From Lentibacillus jeotgali (lineage in GTDB: Bacteria; Bacillota; Bacilli; Bacillales; Amphibacillaceae): a DNA stretch of 64,000 bases. Below the pieces are notes generated by a model that saw only the letters and a program-made list of their open reading frames with translations, searched no databases and was not told where the DNA came from. The position numbers were made by a program, and so were the translations under genes. This document shows positions 13,169 through 22,186 of the stretch, piece by piece (position 1 is the first letter of the stretch; every line of letters begins with the position of its first letter). The DNA lies in NCBI RefSeq assembly GCF_000224785.1, contig NZ_AGAV01000015.1:62001-126000 (forward strand), in the 5' to 3' direction.

Positions 13169-14281
13169 TCATGTCTCAACAGTACCATCCTCAACACGAA
13201 ACAATTGTGCTTCCTGCAATGTTTCATGATTGATCCCGTTAACATTTGTTGTCGATACAAAGGTTTGAACTTTGCCTTTGATTGTATTTAACAAGTGAGA
13301 TTGCCTGTGGTCATCCAATTCACTTAATACATCATCAAGCAGTAAAACCGGGTATTCGCCGACTTCATTGCAGATAAGCTCGATTTCGGCCAGTTTCACC
13401 GATAATGCTGCTGTCCGCTGCTGCCCCTGTGATCCATACGTCTGGACATCTTTGTCATTGACATAAAAAACGATATCGTCCCGGTGCGGCCCGATCAACG
13501 TCGTACCGCGTTCTATTTCTTTTCTCTTTAGTTCATGGAATTTATTGGTATAGATACTTTCTATCTTTTCCTTATTTGCTGATTCTGATACTACTATCGT
13601 TGGCATATAGCTGATTTCAAGCTTTTCAGTGCCATGGCTGATCGAATGATGAACAGGGCTGGTCCATTTCCGAAGCAAATCAAGGAAAATAAATCGGCGT
13701 TCCAATAATAAGGCTGCATGCTGAATGAATTGATCCGTCAATACATCCAGCATTGTTTCATCCTGTATTTCCCGGCGCTGCAGCTGCTTTAATAAGTGAT
13801 TCCGTTGTTTTAATATTTTCTGATACTGTCCAAGATGATAAATATATGTTGGCTGAATTTGCCCAAGCTCCATATCGATAAACCGTCTTCTTGTCTGCGG
13901 TGGCCCCTTAACGAGTGATAAATGCTCAGGTGCAAACATGACGACGTTAAATGCACCAATATAGTCGCTTAATTTCCGTTGCTCGATGTGGTTTAATTTT
14001 GCCTTTTTCCCTTTTGTCGACAGAACGATTTCAAGGGGGATTGTCTGGTTCCGCTTGGTGACCCTGCTTTCTATTTTAGCATACTCCTGCTCCCATTTGA
14101 TAAGTTCCTTTTCTCTTGGTGTGCGGTGTGATTTTGAAAAGGCAAGCACATATATTGCCTCCATCAGGTTGGTTTTACCCTGGGCATTTTCACCAATAAT
14201 CACATTTATCTTATTGTTAAAGGAAATATCCAGTTTTTCATAATTCCGATAGTTTTTTAGTTGCAATTGCTCAATGTTCAT
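13169..14281 (-). CDS. recF: DNA replication and repair ATPase RecF
   Basis: An SMC-like ABC ATPase that helps load RecA at gapped DNA and restart forks. Walker A is GENAQGKTN near residue 30; the signature region is [18 protein letters not shown] near 285; Walker B is [13 protein letters not shown] near 310. The 370-residue length is normal. It follows yaaA by 15 bases in the dnaA-dnaN-yaaA-recF order. Confidence 0.98.
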   Translation of the reverse strand: MNIEQLQLKNYRNYEKLDISFNNKINVIIGENAQGKTNLMEAIYVLAFSKSHRTPREKELIKWEQEYAKIESRVTKRNQTIPLEIVLSTKGKKAKLNHIEQRKLSDYIGAFNVVMFAPEHLSLVKGPPQTRRRFIDMELGQIQPTYIYHLGQYQKILKQRNHLLKQLQRREIQDETMLDVLTDQFIQHAALLLERRFIFLDLLRKWTSPVHHSISHGTEKLEISYMPTIVVSESANKEKIESIYTNKFHELKRKEIERGTTLIGPHRDDIVFYVNDKDVQTYGSQGQQRTAALSVKLAEIELICNEVGEYPVLLLDDVLSELDDHRQSHLLNTIKGKVQTFVSTTNVNGINHETLQEAQLFRVEDGTVET

Positions 14282-14296
14282 GCAAATTCCCCGTGA

Positions 14297-14521
14297 TTAA
14301 TCCCGTGTGACAACGTAAGATCCAATACCTTCCATTTCAATCACGTCACCCGGATAAACTTTTCTTCCTCTGCGGTGTTCGGGTTCGCTGTTAACAAGGA
14401 CCCCCTCGTCTTGCAAAAAGGCTTTTACCATACCACCGGAATCCAGTACATTCAGTAACTTAATAAATTGTCCGAGCTGGATATAATCCGTCTCAATTTG
14501 TATTTTTTCAGGTTCATGCAT
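14297..14521 (-). CDS. yaaA: S4 domain protein YaaA (ribosome maturation, RlbA type)
   Basis: A small S4-like RNA-binding protein always found between dnaN and recF in Bacilli; B. subtilis YaaA is linked to 50S ribosome assembly. The S4 signature is in GGMVKAFLQDEGVLVNSE and RRGRKVYPGDVIEM. An ATG at 14521 gives 74 residues, close to the 71 of B. subtilis, and follows GGTGAT. A GTG at 14542 would add seven residues but has no ribosome-binding site. Confidence 0.93.
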   Translation of the reverse strand: MHEPEKIQIETDYIQLGQFIKLLNVLDSGGMVKAFLQDEGVLVNSEPEHRRGRKVYPGDVIEMEGIGSYVVTRD

Positions 14522-14669
14522 GCTGATCACCAGACTTTTCACTTATTGATTGACGTTTATTGTACTTCTTATCTATTTTACTAAAGATTCGGTGCTATGG
14601 AAAGGAAAGATGCTCTAATTATTATAAAATCGGCGGAAGGCAGCAGATTTCCGGAGAATGAAAGGAGAA

Positions 14670-14913
14670 GAGGTCGGGACAAAAGTATCTTTTTCAAACA
14701 AAAATCCGAACAACTAGAATAAATGGTTAGTGCAAATAATCCGCTCCGGAAATATACTCCGCTTTCCGCGGTCGGCTGGTGAGCCTCCTCGTGCTTCGCA
14801 CTGCGGGGTCTCACCTATGCCTCTGCTCCCGCAGGAGTCTACGTATATTTCCTTCGCTAAATCGTAGTATTGTTCGTCTTTAGAGTTGATAAAATTAGTT
14901 ATGTCCCAACCTC
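14670..14913. repeat. Dispersed repeat family B, long copy with inverted ends
   Basis: A 244-bp element bounded by GAGGTCGGGACA (14670-14681) and TGTCCCAACCTC (14902-14913), an 11-of-12 terminal inverted repeat. Its interior has GC-rich palindromic blocks (TCCGCTTTCCGCGGTCGGC; GAGCCTCCTCGTGCTTCGC; TGCGGGGTCTCACC; CTCCCGCAGGAGTC) unlike the AT-rich flanks. It fills most of the yaaA-dnaN gap and encodes no plausible protein. Short relatives at 46.9, 54.1 and 61.5 kb share the same start. It resembles GC-rich intergenic repeats I associate with Bacillaceae genomes; origin and function unknown. Confidence 0.8.
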
Positions 14914-14975
14914 ATTTTCATTGGCAACTAGGCTTTCGCCATATAAAAGCTTGGCGATAAGCCAAATTTTCTAAC

Positions 14976-16112
14976 TTAATAAGTCCTCACTGGTAGTATC
15001 AGTTGTAAAATCGAATCATCATCGACAGGTCGAATAATGAACGGACGCATGGCGCCGGTAAATTTAATGAGAACCTCATCACTCTCAATGGCTTTCAGGG
15101 CATCCAGCATATATTTTGAACTAAATGAGATTTTTAGATCTTCGCCTTCAAGTGATTCCACGGTGATCTCCTCGGCAACTTGACCGACTTCGGGTGAATT
15201 GCTGGTAATCTGTAAAATCTGACTATCCTGGGTAGTCAATTTGACGACATTATTCCGCTCTTCTCTGGCAAGTAAGGACGCCCGGTCAATGGTATTAATT
15301 AATTCTTTTGTTTTAATATGAAGCGTTGTCTGGCTCTGATCCGGAATTAGCCGGGATGTTTCCGGATAATTGCCGTCGAGTAATCTCGACAGAAAATTTA
15401 AATGTTTAGTGCGAAACATGATTTGATTATTTGTGACACTGATTTCGACTTTTTCGCCTTTATCATCCAGAATTTTATTCAGTTCATTCAAACTTTTTCC
15501 CGGCACGACAATATTTGGCATATTTAATGTGACGCCCTCCAGCGGGATGCTGCGCAATGCGAGCCGGTGACTGTCTGTAGCAGTAAAATACAACGTGTCA
15601 TTATCAACTTTGATATTGACACCGGTTAGAATAGGTCTGGTTTCCATTGCTGACACAGCAAAAACGGTTTGTCTAATTAAGTTTCTCAGCAGGTCTGACT
15701 GGATTTCAAAACTGTTTTCCGTCTGCAGAACAGGGAGCTGTGGATATTCGCTGGCATCTTGTCCATTCAGGTTAAACTTAGCCTTGCCTGATTGAATAGT
15801 CACATTAAAACTTTCATCAGCTTCGATTTCAACAGTATTTTCTGGAAGTTTCCGGACAATATCCGGAAAATAACGTGCCTGCAGTACGACACTGCCAGCT
15901 TCAATCTGTTCAGCATTAACCATGCCGTCTTCTTCTGCAGGAATGAATGATTCGATTGAAATATCCGAATCACTTCCGGTTAACGTAATGCCATTTGCTG
16001 TTGCGTCTATTTTCATCCCAGTCAAAATAGGAATTGCCGTTCTGGATGAGATTGCTTTCATGACATTCTGGACACTTGAAATTAACTGTTGACGCTGAAC
16101 GATAAATTTCAT
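14976..16112 (-). CDS. dnaN: DNA polymerase III beta subunit (sliding clamp)
   Basis: The ring-shaped processivity clamp that tethers polymerases and recruits many replication and repair proteins. Three homologous clamp domains of about 125 residues are present. The protein begins MKFIVQRQQLISSVQNVMKA and ends LILPVRTY, where LILPVR is the conserved end that lines the hydrophobic binding pocket. The 378-residue length matches B. subtilis. It lies downstream of dnaA across a 220-base spacer that holds the unwinding part of oriC. Confidence 0.98.
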   Translation of the reverse strand: MKFIVQRQQLISSVQNVMKAISSRTAIPILTGMKIDATANGITLTGSDSDISIESFIPAEEDGMVNAEQIEAGSVVLQARYFPDIVRKLPENTVEIEADESFNVTIQSGKAKFNLNGQDASEYPQLPVLQTENSFEIQSDLLRNLIRQTVFAVSAMETRPILTGVNIKVDNDTLYFTATDSHRLALRSIPLEGVTLNMPNIVVPGKSLNELNKILDDKGEKVEISVTNNQIMFRTKHLNFLSRLLDGNYPETSRLIPDQSQTTLHIKTKELINTIDRASLLAREERNNVVKLTTQDSQILQITSNSPEVGQVAEEITVESLEGEDLKISFSSKYMLDALKAIESDEVLIKFTGAMRPFIIRPVDDDSILQLILPVRTY

Positions 16113-16332
16113 GAACTTTATTCTCCTTTTGGATGCATATATTAATTATTTTTTTATAAAAATATAGTAATAATAGTAATAATGTCTGTGATTATGTGGA
16201 TATCTATAGAAACCCTGCCTATTAAGAGTTATTCACATGTGGATAGAATGTTTATAAGTGTGCAATTATTATTCACATAATTAACAGGTTTATAACTTAA
16301 AGAGGTTGTTATCCTCCTTTTTGAACACACAC
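16113..16332. other. oriC, downstream part (dnaA-dnaN spacer with DnaA-trios and unwinding region)
   Basis: AT-rich spacer. Six tandem TAR triplets (TAG TAA TAA TAG TAA TAA, 16165-16182, plus strand) match the 3'-(G/A)AT-5' DnaA-trio pattern. They lie a few bases from a DnaA box (16195-16203, complement ATATCCACA). More boxes follow: TTATTCACA at 16229, its neighbour TGTGGATAG at 16238, and TTATTCACA at 16269. T/A-rich sequence at 16141-16164 is the likely unwinding element. The layout is that of the B. subtilis incC region. Confidence 0.85.
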
Positions 16333-17685
16333 TTAGAATGATTTCATTTGTTCTTTTAATTCTTCGATGTCGCGGCTCAACAGTGTATCGTTTTCCATCA
16401 TTTTCACGATTTTTTCATGGGCATGAATGACGGTTGTATGGTCCCTTCCGCCAAATTCCTCACCAATTTTAGGCAATGAAAAATCAGTCAGTTCACGCGA
16501 TAGATACATCGCAATTTGTCGAGGGAACGCGATTGACTTTGTCCGTTTTTTCGCCGCAAAATCTTCCAATTTGACATTATATTTTTCACCGACGGCTTGC
16601 TGAATACCTTGAATGGTAATCGTGCGCGGTTTATTGCTTGGAATAATATCTTTCAGCGCATCTGCTGCAAGTGATGCATCAATATCCTGATTAACAAGGG
16701 AAGAATAGGCGACTACCCGGATCAATGCACCTTCCAGTTCACGAATGTTCGTATCGATCTGATTGGCGATATAAAGCATCACTTCATTTGGAATATCGAG
16801 ACCGTCTGCTTTTGCTTTTTTTGACAAAATTGCAATCCGTGTTTCCAGATCTGGTGGGGTAATATCTGTAATCAGTCCCCACTCAAATCTCGAACGCAGC
16901 CGGTCTTCAAGCGTCGGAATTTCCTTAGGCGGCCGATCACTCGAAATGATGATTTGTTTATTTTCCTCATGAAGTGCGTTAAATGTATGGAAAAATTCTT
17001 CCTGTGTTGATTCTTTTCCAGCGATAAATTGAATATCATCGATTAATAGAATGTCAATATTGCGATACTTGTTCCGGAATTGAGTTGCCTTATTATCCAT
17101 AATGGCATTGATGAATTCATTCGTAAATTTTTCAGATGTTATATAAACAACGTTTGCTTCCGGATTGTGATCCCGGACATAATGCCCGATGGCGTGCATC
17201 AAGTGTGTTTTGCCGAGACCGACACCACCATAAATGAATAACGGATTGTAGGCTTTGGCAGGGGCCTCAGCCACGGCAAGGGATGCAGCGTGCGCAAAGC
17301 GATTACCGGATCCGATTACGAAGGTGTCAAATGTATATTTGGAATTCAGCATCGTTTTTGTATGATTTGGTCCGCCATTATTATTGTCAATTGGAACTTT
17401 TTTGGGAGCAGGATCCACGTCATCAACTGAATCATTTGAATCCGGAACAATAAAGCGTGTTGCTAAACGTGCACCTGTTATTTCCAGCAGTATTTCATCT
17501 ATTAATTTAGTATAGCGGCCTTCAAGCCAGTCGCGTGCAAATTCGTTAGGTGCCAGAACAATTAATGTATCCTCTTTTAATGATTGGGCTTTTGTATTTT
17601 TTAGCCAAGTATCAAAACTTGGTTTGCTAATCTTATCCTCAATCTTCTCAAGCGTCGCATTCCATAATTCATCGATGTTTTCCAA
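16333..17685 (-). CDS. dnaA: Chromosomal replication initiator DnaA
   Basis: Binds DnaA boxes as ATP form, oligomerises and opens oriC. Domain I is residues 1-85; a variable linker follows to about 110. The AAA+ domain has Walker [14 protein letters not shown] and Walker [11 protein letters not shown]. Domain IV has the signature [15 protein letters not shown]. The 450-residue length is typical. The start is a TTG at 17685 directly after a strong GGGGTGAGGTGAG; no ATG is better placed. The upstream spacer holds DnaA boxes, so the gene is probably autoregulated. Confidence 0.98.
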   Translation of the reverse strand: MENIDELWNATLEKIEDKISKPSFDTWLKNTKAQSLKEDTLIVLAPNEFARDWLEGRYTKLIDEILLEITGARLATRFIVPDSNDSVDDVDPAPKKVPIDNNNGGPNHTKTMLNSKYTFDTFVIGSGNRFAHAASLAVAEAPAKAYNPLFIYGGVGLGKTHLMHAIGHYVRDHNPEANVVYITSEKFTNEFINAIMDNKATQFRNKYRNIDILLIDDIQFIAGKESTQEEFFHTFNALHEENKQIIISSDRPPKEIPTLEDRLRSRFEWGLITDITPPDLETRIAILSKKAKADGLDIPNEVMLYIANQIDTNIRELEGALIRVVAYSSLVNQDIDASLAADALKDIIPSNKPRTITIQGIQQAVGEKYNVKLEDFAAKKRTKSIAFPRQIAMYLSRELTDFSLPKIGEEFGGRDHTTVIHAHEKIVKMMENDTLLSRDIEELKEQMKSF

Positions 17686-17725
17686 CTCACCTCACCCCTT
17701 TCAATCTTGATAGATGATAGAAAAA

Positions 17726-17776
17726 CCCTTTCGCGGTTCATATCCTGACAGGAAAGACGGAAAGGTTTTCTGTTAA
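17726..17776 (-). promoter_or_regulatory. Terminator-like hairpin in the dnaA leader
   Basis: On the minus strand, 40 to 90 bases before the dnaA start, AAAACCTTTC can pair with GAAAGGGTTTTT across an inner CCTG/CAGG. The 3' arm runs into a T5 stretch. It looks like an imperfect intrinsic terminator or leader attenuator. Confidence 0.4.
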
Positions 17777-17785
17777 AAATGTGTG

Positions 17786-18136
17786 CGTATTTTGTTGTGG
17801 ATGTTTAAGTATGGTCACTGCAACATAATTTAAGAGTTATGTACGTTATCCACACTTTTGTTGATAGTTTGATAAACAGAGGTGTGTATATATATCCACA
17901 CAATATCCACAAACTGTGGAAAAGTGAAATATGAAATGATTTTTTACACATGTTAAAACACAATTATAATACCAAAAAAAAGTGCATCATGCAACGCTTT
18001 TTCGACACTTATCCACAAAGTCCATCGGTTGTAGACAATATTTATCCACACTACTATATTTTGTTGGTAAATTGTCGATACGTGTTGTGAATAAAAATTC
18101 ACGGCTAAAATAAATATCACAAAGATCTGTGGATAA
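17786..18136. other. oriC, upstream part (DnaA-box cluster between dnaA and rpmH)
   Basis: Several DnaA boxes lie here. TTATCCACA occurs perfectly at 17846, 18009 and 18042 and, inverted, at 18128. Near matches lie at 17892 and 17903 (ATATCCACA), 17915 (TGTGGAAAA) and 17786 (TGTGGATGT). The surrounding DNA is AT-rich and has no credible gene. With the dnaA-dnaN spacer this forms a bipartite Bacillus-type origin flanking dnaA. Confidence 0.92.
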
Positions 18137-18154
18137 AATTTAAACAATGAAACG

Positions 18155-18184
18155 TTGACAGGTAGAATTGTTTTTCATTATAAT
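18155..18184 (+). promoter_or_regulatory. Promoter of rpmH
   Basis: Consensus -35 TTGACA (18155-18160) and -10 TATAAT (18179-18184) with an 18-base spacer, about 60 bases before the rpmH start. A DnaA box lies 19 bases upstream of the -35. Confidence 0.85.
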
Positions 18185-18246
18185 GTGTAAGACTGCCTTT
18201 AAAATTGTAGTGTTATGTTTGAATTCCTCAGGGAGGTGTATGATAA

Positions 18247-18381
18247 ATGAAGAGAACATTTCAACCAAATAACCGTAAGCGGAAGAAAGTACACGGTTTC
18301 CGTAAGCGGATGAGTACAAAAGACGGACGTCAGGTATTGAAGCGCCGTCGTCGTAAAGGAAGAAAAGTATTGTCTGCATAG
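18247..18381 (+). CDS. rpmH: 50S ribosomal protein L34
   Basis: A 44-residue, extremely basic ribosomal protein beginning [19 protein letters not shown] and ending GRKVLSA, the invariant L34 pattern. GGGAGG lies upstream of the ATG. It is the first plus-strand gene on the right side of oriC and precedes rnpA, as in nearly all bacteria. Confidence 0.98.
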   Translation: MKRTFQPNNRKRKKVHGFRKRMSTKDGRQVLKRRRRKGRKVLSA

Positions 18382-18411
18382 ACCACTGACATTATCAGTG
18401 GTCTTTTTTCC
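18382..18411 (+). terminator. Terminator or attenuator between rpmH and rnpA
   Basis: Stem ACCACTGA / TCAGTGGT followed by T6, placed directly after the rpmH stop. It probably lowers rnpA expression relative to rpmH. Confidence 0.85.
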
Positions 18412-18447
18412 ACTATAGTGGGAAAGATGAATGATGAAGGTGATCGG

Positions 18448-18792
18448 ATGAAAAAAATATACCGGATTAAAGATAATAAAGAATTCCAGCATGTGTTTAA
18501 ACATGGAAAGTCATTTGCAAATCGGCAGCTTGTTGTATATTATTTAGAAAAACCAGGACAGAACCATTTCCGCATTGGGTTGTCTGTCGGTAAAAAAATA
18601 GGCAATGCTGTTATGAGGAATCGTATCAAACGATATCTGCGTCAGGCATTTCTTGAGCTGGAAGACTATGTCAGTCCGACAAAAGATGTCATTATCATTG
18701 CACGACACCCTACAAGGCAGATGAATTTTCATCAGGTGAAAAAAAGTTTGATTCATTTACTGACGAAAGAAAAATTGATGTTAAAAAAATAA
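18448..18792 (+). CDS. rnpA: Ribonuclease P protein component
   Basis: The protein cofactor of RNase P that aids 5' maturation of tRNAs. The RNR-type motif is in [19 protein letters not shown] near residues 45-65. The 114-residue length is usual. The ATG at 18448 ([10 protein letters not shown]) follows AAGGTGATC; a frame from 18418 would run through that site. The next gene is yidC, the conserved rpmH-rnpA-yidC order. Confidence 0.95.
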   Translation: MKKIYRIKDNKEFQHVFKHGKSFANRQLVVYYLEKPGQNHFRIGLSVGKKIGNAVMRNRIKRYLRQAFLELEDYVSPTKDVIIIARHPTRQMNFHQVKKSLIHLLTKEKLMLKK

Positions 18793-18893
18793 TCGCCTTT
18801 TTTGATTATATATGGAATCTCCTATTGTTTTAATGGTAAAATAGCAAATAGGTCTTATACATAGTGTTTTTTTGTTTGTTAGGAGGAAATAAT

Positions 18894-19658
18894 TTGCGTA
18901 AAAAGGTTTGGCTGCTTATAACCTTAGTCGGGTTATTGGTGCTTCTCTCTGGATGTATGGATATAAATCAACCGATCAGTTCTGAGAGTGAAGGAATTTG
19001 GAATTCCTATTTTGTATGGCCGCTATCACAAGTGATTACTTATTTTGCAAATTTATTTAATGGAAGTTATGGATTATCGATTATCATCGTAACGGTCATT
19101 GTCCGTTTGATTCTTCTGCCATTAAACGTTAAACAGCTGAAAAGTTCAAAAGCAATGCAGGAGATCCAGCCGGAACTGAAAGAATTACAGCAAAAATATT
19201 CATCAAAAGATGCAAACACGCAGCAAAAACTGCAGCAGGAAACAATGCAGTTATTCCAGAAACACGGGGTAAACCCGCTTGCAGGCTGTTTGCCTATATT
19301 TGTGCAAATGCCGATTCTGATTGCGATGTATCATGCGATTATGCGGACGCCTGAATTGCAGGAGCATCCTTTTCTGTGGTTCCAGTTAGGGCAGCCGGAT
19401 TACATTTTACCGCTGATTGCCGGTGCAGCGACATTTTACCAGCAAAAATTAATGATGGCGGGAAGTCCGGCAGCACAAAATCCGCAAATGATGGTCATGC
19501 TGTATGTTATGCCGATCATGATTACGGTCTTTGCGTTTTTCTTCCCGGCAGCGCTGGCTCTTTACTGGGTTGTAGGTAATGTGTTCATGGTTGCTCAGAC
19601 GGTTTTCATTCGCAAACCAATGATGAATGATAATAATACTGGGGGAGACAAAAAGTGA
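18894..19658 (+). CDS. yidC: Membrane protein insertase YidC (SpoIIIJ type)
   Basis: Inserts and folds proteins in the cytoplasmic membrane; the SpoIIIJ paralog is also needed for SpoIIIAH-dependent SigG activity in sporulation. A lipoprotein signal ends in LLSGC, then five transmembrane segments follow. The conserved arginine of the hydrophilic groove is in [11 protein letters not shown] near residue 70. The start is a TTG at 18894, seven bases after AGGAGG, giving 254 residues beginning (M)RKKVWLLI. It overlaps the next gene, jag, by four bases. Confidence 0.96.
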   Translation: MRKKVWLLITLVGLLVLLSGCMDINQPISSESEGIWNSYFVWPLSQVITYFANLFNGSYGLSIIIVTVIVRLILLPLNVKQLKSSKAMQEIQPELKELQQKYSSKDANTQQKLQQETMQLFQKHGVNPLAGCLPIFVQMPILIAMYHAIMRTPELQEHPFLWFQLGQPDYILPLIAGAATFYQQKLMMAGSPAAQNPQMMVMLYVMPIMITVFAFFFPAALALYWVVGNVFMVAQTVFIRKPMMNDNNTGGDKK

Positions 19659-20269
19659 GAGAAATAACTGCTAGTGGACAAACGGTTGAAGAAGCGGTCC
19701 AATCAGCATTAGAGCAGTTAGACACCATAAGGGACCATGTTGAGGTTGAAGTGATTGATGAAGGGAAAAAAGGGCTTCTGGGCGTTTTTGGTTCTAAGCG
19801 TGCCTTTGTAAAGGTGACGTTGGAAACAAGTCAGATCGAAGAAGCCGAAACTTTCCTGAAAGAGGTAACTGAAAAGATGAGTGTCGGTGCTGACGTGACA
19901 ACAACGGTTTCAGAGAATCATGTCACGTTCGATCTGTCAGGTGATAAAATCGCTGTACTGATCGGAAAGCACGGACAGACACTGAACGCAATCCAATATT
20001 TAGTTCATCTTGTCCTGAATAAGGACGGGGATCAGTATTACACTGTTAGCGTTGATGCGGAAGGCTATCGCGGCAGAAGGAAAGAGACACTTGAATCCCT
20101 GGCGCATAAGATGGCAGATAAAGCGTTAAGAATGAATAAAACGGTAACACTCGAGGCAATGCCCGCATTTGAGCGGAAAATTATCCATGGTGCGTTGCAG
20201 ACGAATGAGCAGGTCAAAACCAGCTCAGAAGGCGCTGAACCACACCGTCATATTGTGATAAAACCATAG
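19655..20269 (+). CDS. jag: RNA-binding protein Jag (KhpB / EloR)
   Basis: A cytoplasmic RNA-binding protein usually encoded after yidC and linked in related bacteria to cell elongation. It has an N-terminal Jag_N domain (residues 1-50, [19 protein letters not shown]), a KH domain around [20 protein letters not shown] (no classic GxxG variation), and a C-terminal R3H domain with [11 protein letters not shown] and the RHI ending. The GTG start at 19655 overlaps the yidC stop by four bases, a sign of translational coupling. A terminator follows. Confidence 0.95.
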   Translation: MREITASGQTVEEAVQSALEQLDTIRDHVEVEVIDEGKKGLLGVFGSKRAFVKVTLETSQIEEAETFLKEVTEKMSVGADVTTTVSENHVTFDLSGDKIAVLIGKHGQTLNAIQYLVHLVLNKDGDQYYTVSVDAEGYRGRRKETLESLAHKMADKALRMNKTVTLEAMPAFERKIIHGALQTNEQVKTSSEGAEPHRHIVIKP

Positions 20270-20276
20270 TTAAATG

Positions 20277-20304
20277 AGAACCTCCGGAAATCGGGGGTTT
20301 TTTA
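20277..20304 (+). terminator. Terminator after jag
   Basis: Stem AACCTCCG / CGGGGGTT with T6, seven bases after the jag stop. Confidence 0.85.
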
Positions 20305-20347
20305 ATGATCCAAAAGTCCTCAATAAAAAAGATTTAAAGAGAATTCC

Positions 20348-20406
20348 TTATTCACATGTGGATAAAGGATTTTTTAGTTGGTTATAAATATTAACACTGT
20401 GGATAA
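20348..20406. other. DnaA-box group in the jag-mnmE spacer
   Basis: TTATTCACA immediately abuts TGTGGATAA (20348-20365), and a third box TGTGGATAA lies at 20398. The abutting pair repeats the arrangement in the dnaA-dnaN spacer (16229-16246). This lies about 2.2 kb from the main origin boxes. Confidence 0.7.
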
Positions 20407-20476
20407 GTTTATTTTTGATGGATTTTGTGATATTCTATTACATTAGTGACAGAAATAATAAATGCTTTAAATATAT

Positions 20477-20629
20477 AAAGTGAAACTTCATTCAGTGGGG
20501 TGCTTTTCTCCATCTGAATGTTAGTTGAACGTATCGGGCCTTTATGGGCAGTAGAACCCTCAATTGTCTTTCTTGGTTTTCCCAAAGTTAAGAAGTGAGG
20601 TTCTTACTGTCCCGTTAAGACGGGATATA
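20477..20629 (+). repeat. Dispersed repeat family A, full-length copy
   Basis: Order of motifs: AAAGTGAAACTTC, an imperfect CATTCAGTGGGG hairpin (20489-20520), TTAGTTGAAC, ATCGGGCCTTTATGGGCAGT, a variable middle, then CTTACTGTCCCGT with an inverted ACGGGA. It occupies most of the gap before mnmE. No open reading frame of note. Confidence 0.8.
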
Positions 20630-20656
20630 ATTCAATGTATGGTGGAGGTGAGATGA

Positions 20657-22033
20657 ATGGAGACAGATACGATTACAGCAATATCAACCCCCGTTGGTGA
20701 AGGGGCGATTTCGATTGTCCGTCTGAGCGGTTCGGCAGCAATCCCGGTTACGGCGAAATTGTTTGAGGGAAAAAATCTGCACGATGCTGATTCGCATACC
20801 ATCCATTACGGCAAAATCATTGATCCCGAAACAAATGAGGTTGCTGAAGAAGTGATGGTCACGATCATGCGGGCACCAAAGACTTTTACACGCGAAGACG
20901 TGGTTGAAATTAATTGTCACGGCGGTATGGTAGCCGTGAACCGTGTGCTTGAAACTATTCTTGAACAAGGTGTGCGGATTGCAGAACCGGGCGAGTTTAC
21001 CAAGCGTGCTTTTTTGCATGGTCGAATCGATTTGTCACAGGCAGAAGCGGTAATGGATTTGATCCGGTCAAAAACGGATAAAGCCATGTCAGTTGCGTTG
21101 AAGCAGATGGATGGACGGCTTTCACAACTGATCGGTCGGCTCAGACAGCAACTAATTGAAACAGTGGCACATGTTGAAGTGAATATCGATTATCCGGAAT
21201 ATGACGATGTTGAGGAAATGTCGCATGAGATGATGCGTACGAAATCAAAAGAAGTGCATGCCGAAATTGAACATTTGCTTGAAGTTGCCAAACAGGGGAA
21301 AATATTGCGTGAAGGACTGTCCACTGCGATCATCGGACGACCGAATGTGGGCAAATCTTCCTTAATGAACACACTGGTTCAGGAAAGTAAAGCGATTGTG
21401 ACCGAAGTTCCCGGGACGACCCGTGATATCATTGAAGAGTATGTCAATGTCCGTGGTGTGCCGCTGAGGCTGGTAGATACCGCCGGAATTCGGGAGACAG
21501 AAGATATCGTTGAAAAAATTGGCGTTGATCGTTCACGGAAAGTGCTGGAAGAATCAGATCTTATTTTATTTGTTTTAAATTATAATGAAGAACTGACTGA
21601 AGAGGATAAGAAGCTTTTTGAAGCGGTCCAGGGATTGGACTATATTGTAATGATCAATAAAACGGATTTGGATCAGAAACTTGATTTGGAAAAAGTAAAC
21701 GAGTTCGCCGAAAATAAGCCGGTCATAAACGCTTCCTTAATTAAGGAGGAAGGAATTGATGAATTGGAATCAGCCATTTCCGAAACATTCTTTGCCGGTG
21801 ATATTGATACAGGTGACATGACGTATGTCTCCAATATCCGCCATATTCAATTGTTGAAACAGGCCAAGCAGGCATTGGAAGATGCTATGAGCAGCCTTGA
21901 TATGGAAATGCCGCTTGATATTGTCCAGATTGATGTTACCCGCACATGGGAGTTTTTGGGTGAAATCATAGGCGATACGGCCAGTGACAGCTTAATTGAT
22001 CAGTTATTTTCACAATTTTGCTTAGGAAAGTAA
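20657..22033 (+). CDS. mnmE: tRNA modification GTPase MnmE
   Basis: With MnmG it installs the 5-carboxymethylaminomethyl (or related) group at wobble U34 of certain tRNAs. The N-terminal tetrahydrofolate-binding domain is residues 1-120. The inserted G domain has G1 [10 protein letters not shown] near 225, G2 GTTRD, G3 DTAGIRET and G4 NKTD. The C-terminal catalytic cysteine is in the ending FCLGK. The 458-residue length is typical. The next gene is its partner mnmG. Confidence 0.98.
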   Translation: METDTITAISTPVGEGAISIVRLSGSAAIPVTAKLFEGKNLHDADSHTIHYGKIIDPETNEVAEEVMVTIMRAPKTFTREDVVEINCHGGMVAVNRVLETILEQGVRIAEPGEFTKRAFLHGRIDLSQAEAVMDLIRSKTDKAMSVALKQMDGRLSQLIGRLRQQLIETVAHVEVNIDYPEYDDVEEMSHEMMRTKSKEVHAEIEHLLEVAKQGKILREGLSTAIIGRPNVGKSSLMNTLVQESKAIVTEVPGTTRDIIEEYVNVRGVPLRLVDTAGIRETEDIVEKIGVDRSRKVLEESDLILFVLNYNEELTEEDKKLFEAVQGLDYIVMINKTDLDQKLDLEKVNEFAENKPVINASLIKEEGIDELESAISETFFAGDIDTGDMTYVSNIRHIQLLKQAKQALEDAMSSLDMEMPLDIVQIDVTRTWEFLGEIIGDTASDSLIDQLFSQFCLGK

Positions 22034-22186
22034 GAATGGTTTAGCGTCTTTTGCAGTTTTTAATAATAAAAGACTATTGTTTTCAAGGGAAGCGCAATTA
22101 ACAGGTTTAGGCAAAACTGCAGTCTATCTTAAATTATTTGAAGACAATTTTAATGATATATCACAAAAACAGAAAGGGTGAAAACG

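Noticed and set aside
14581-14814. A 77-codon minus-strand frame in the yaaA-dnaN gap
   Set aside because: It lies mostly inside the repeat B element and reflects its palindromic sequence, with no ribosome-binding site.
20477-20629. A T-box or other riboswitch before mnmE
   Set aside because: The sequence is better explained as a copy of repeat family A, since the same block occurs at three unrelated places.
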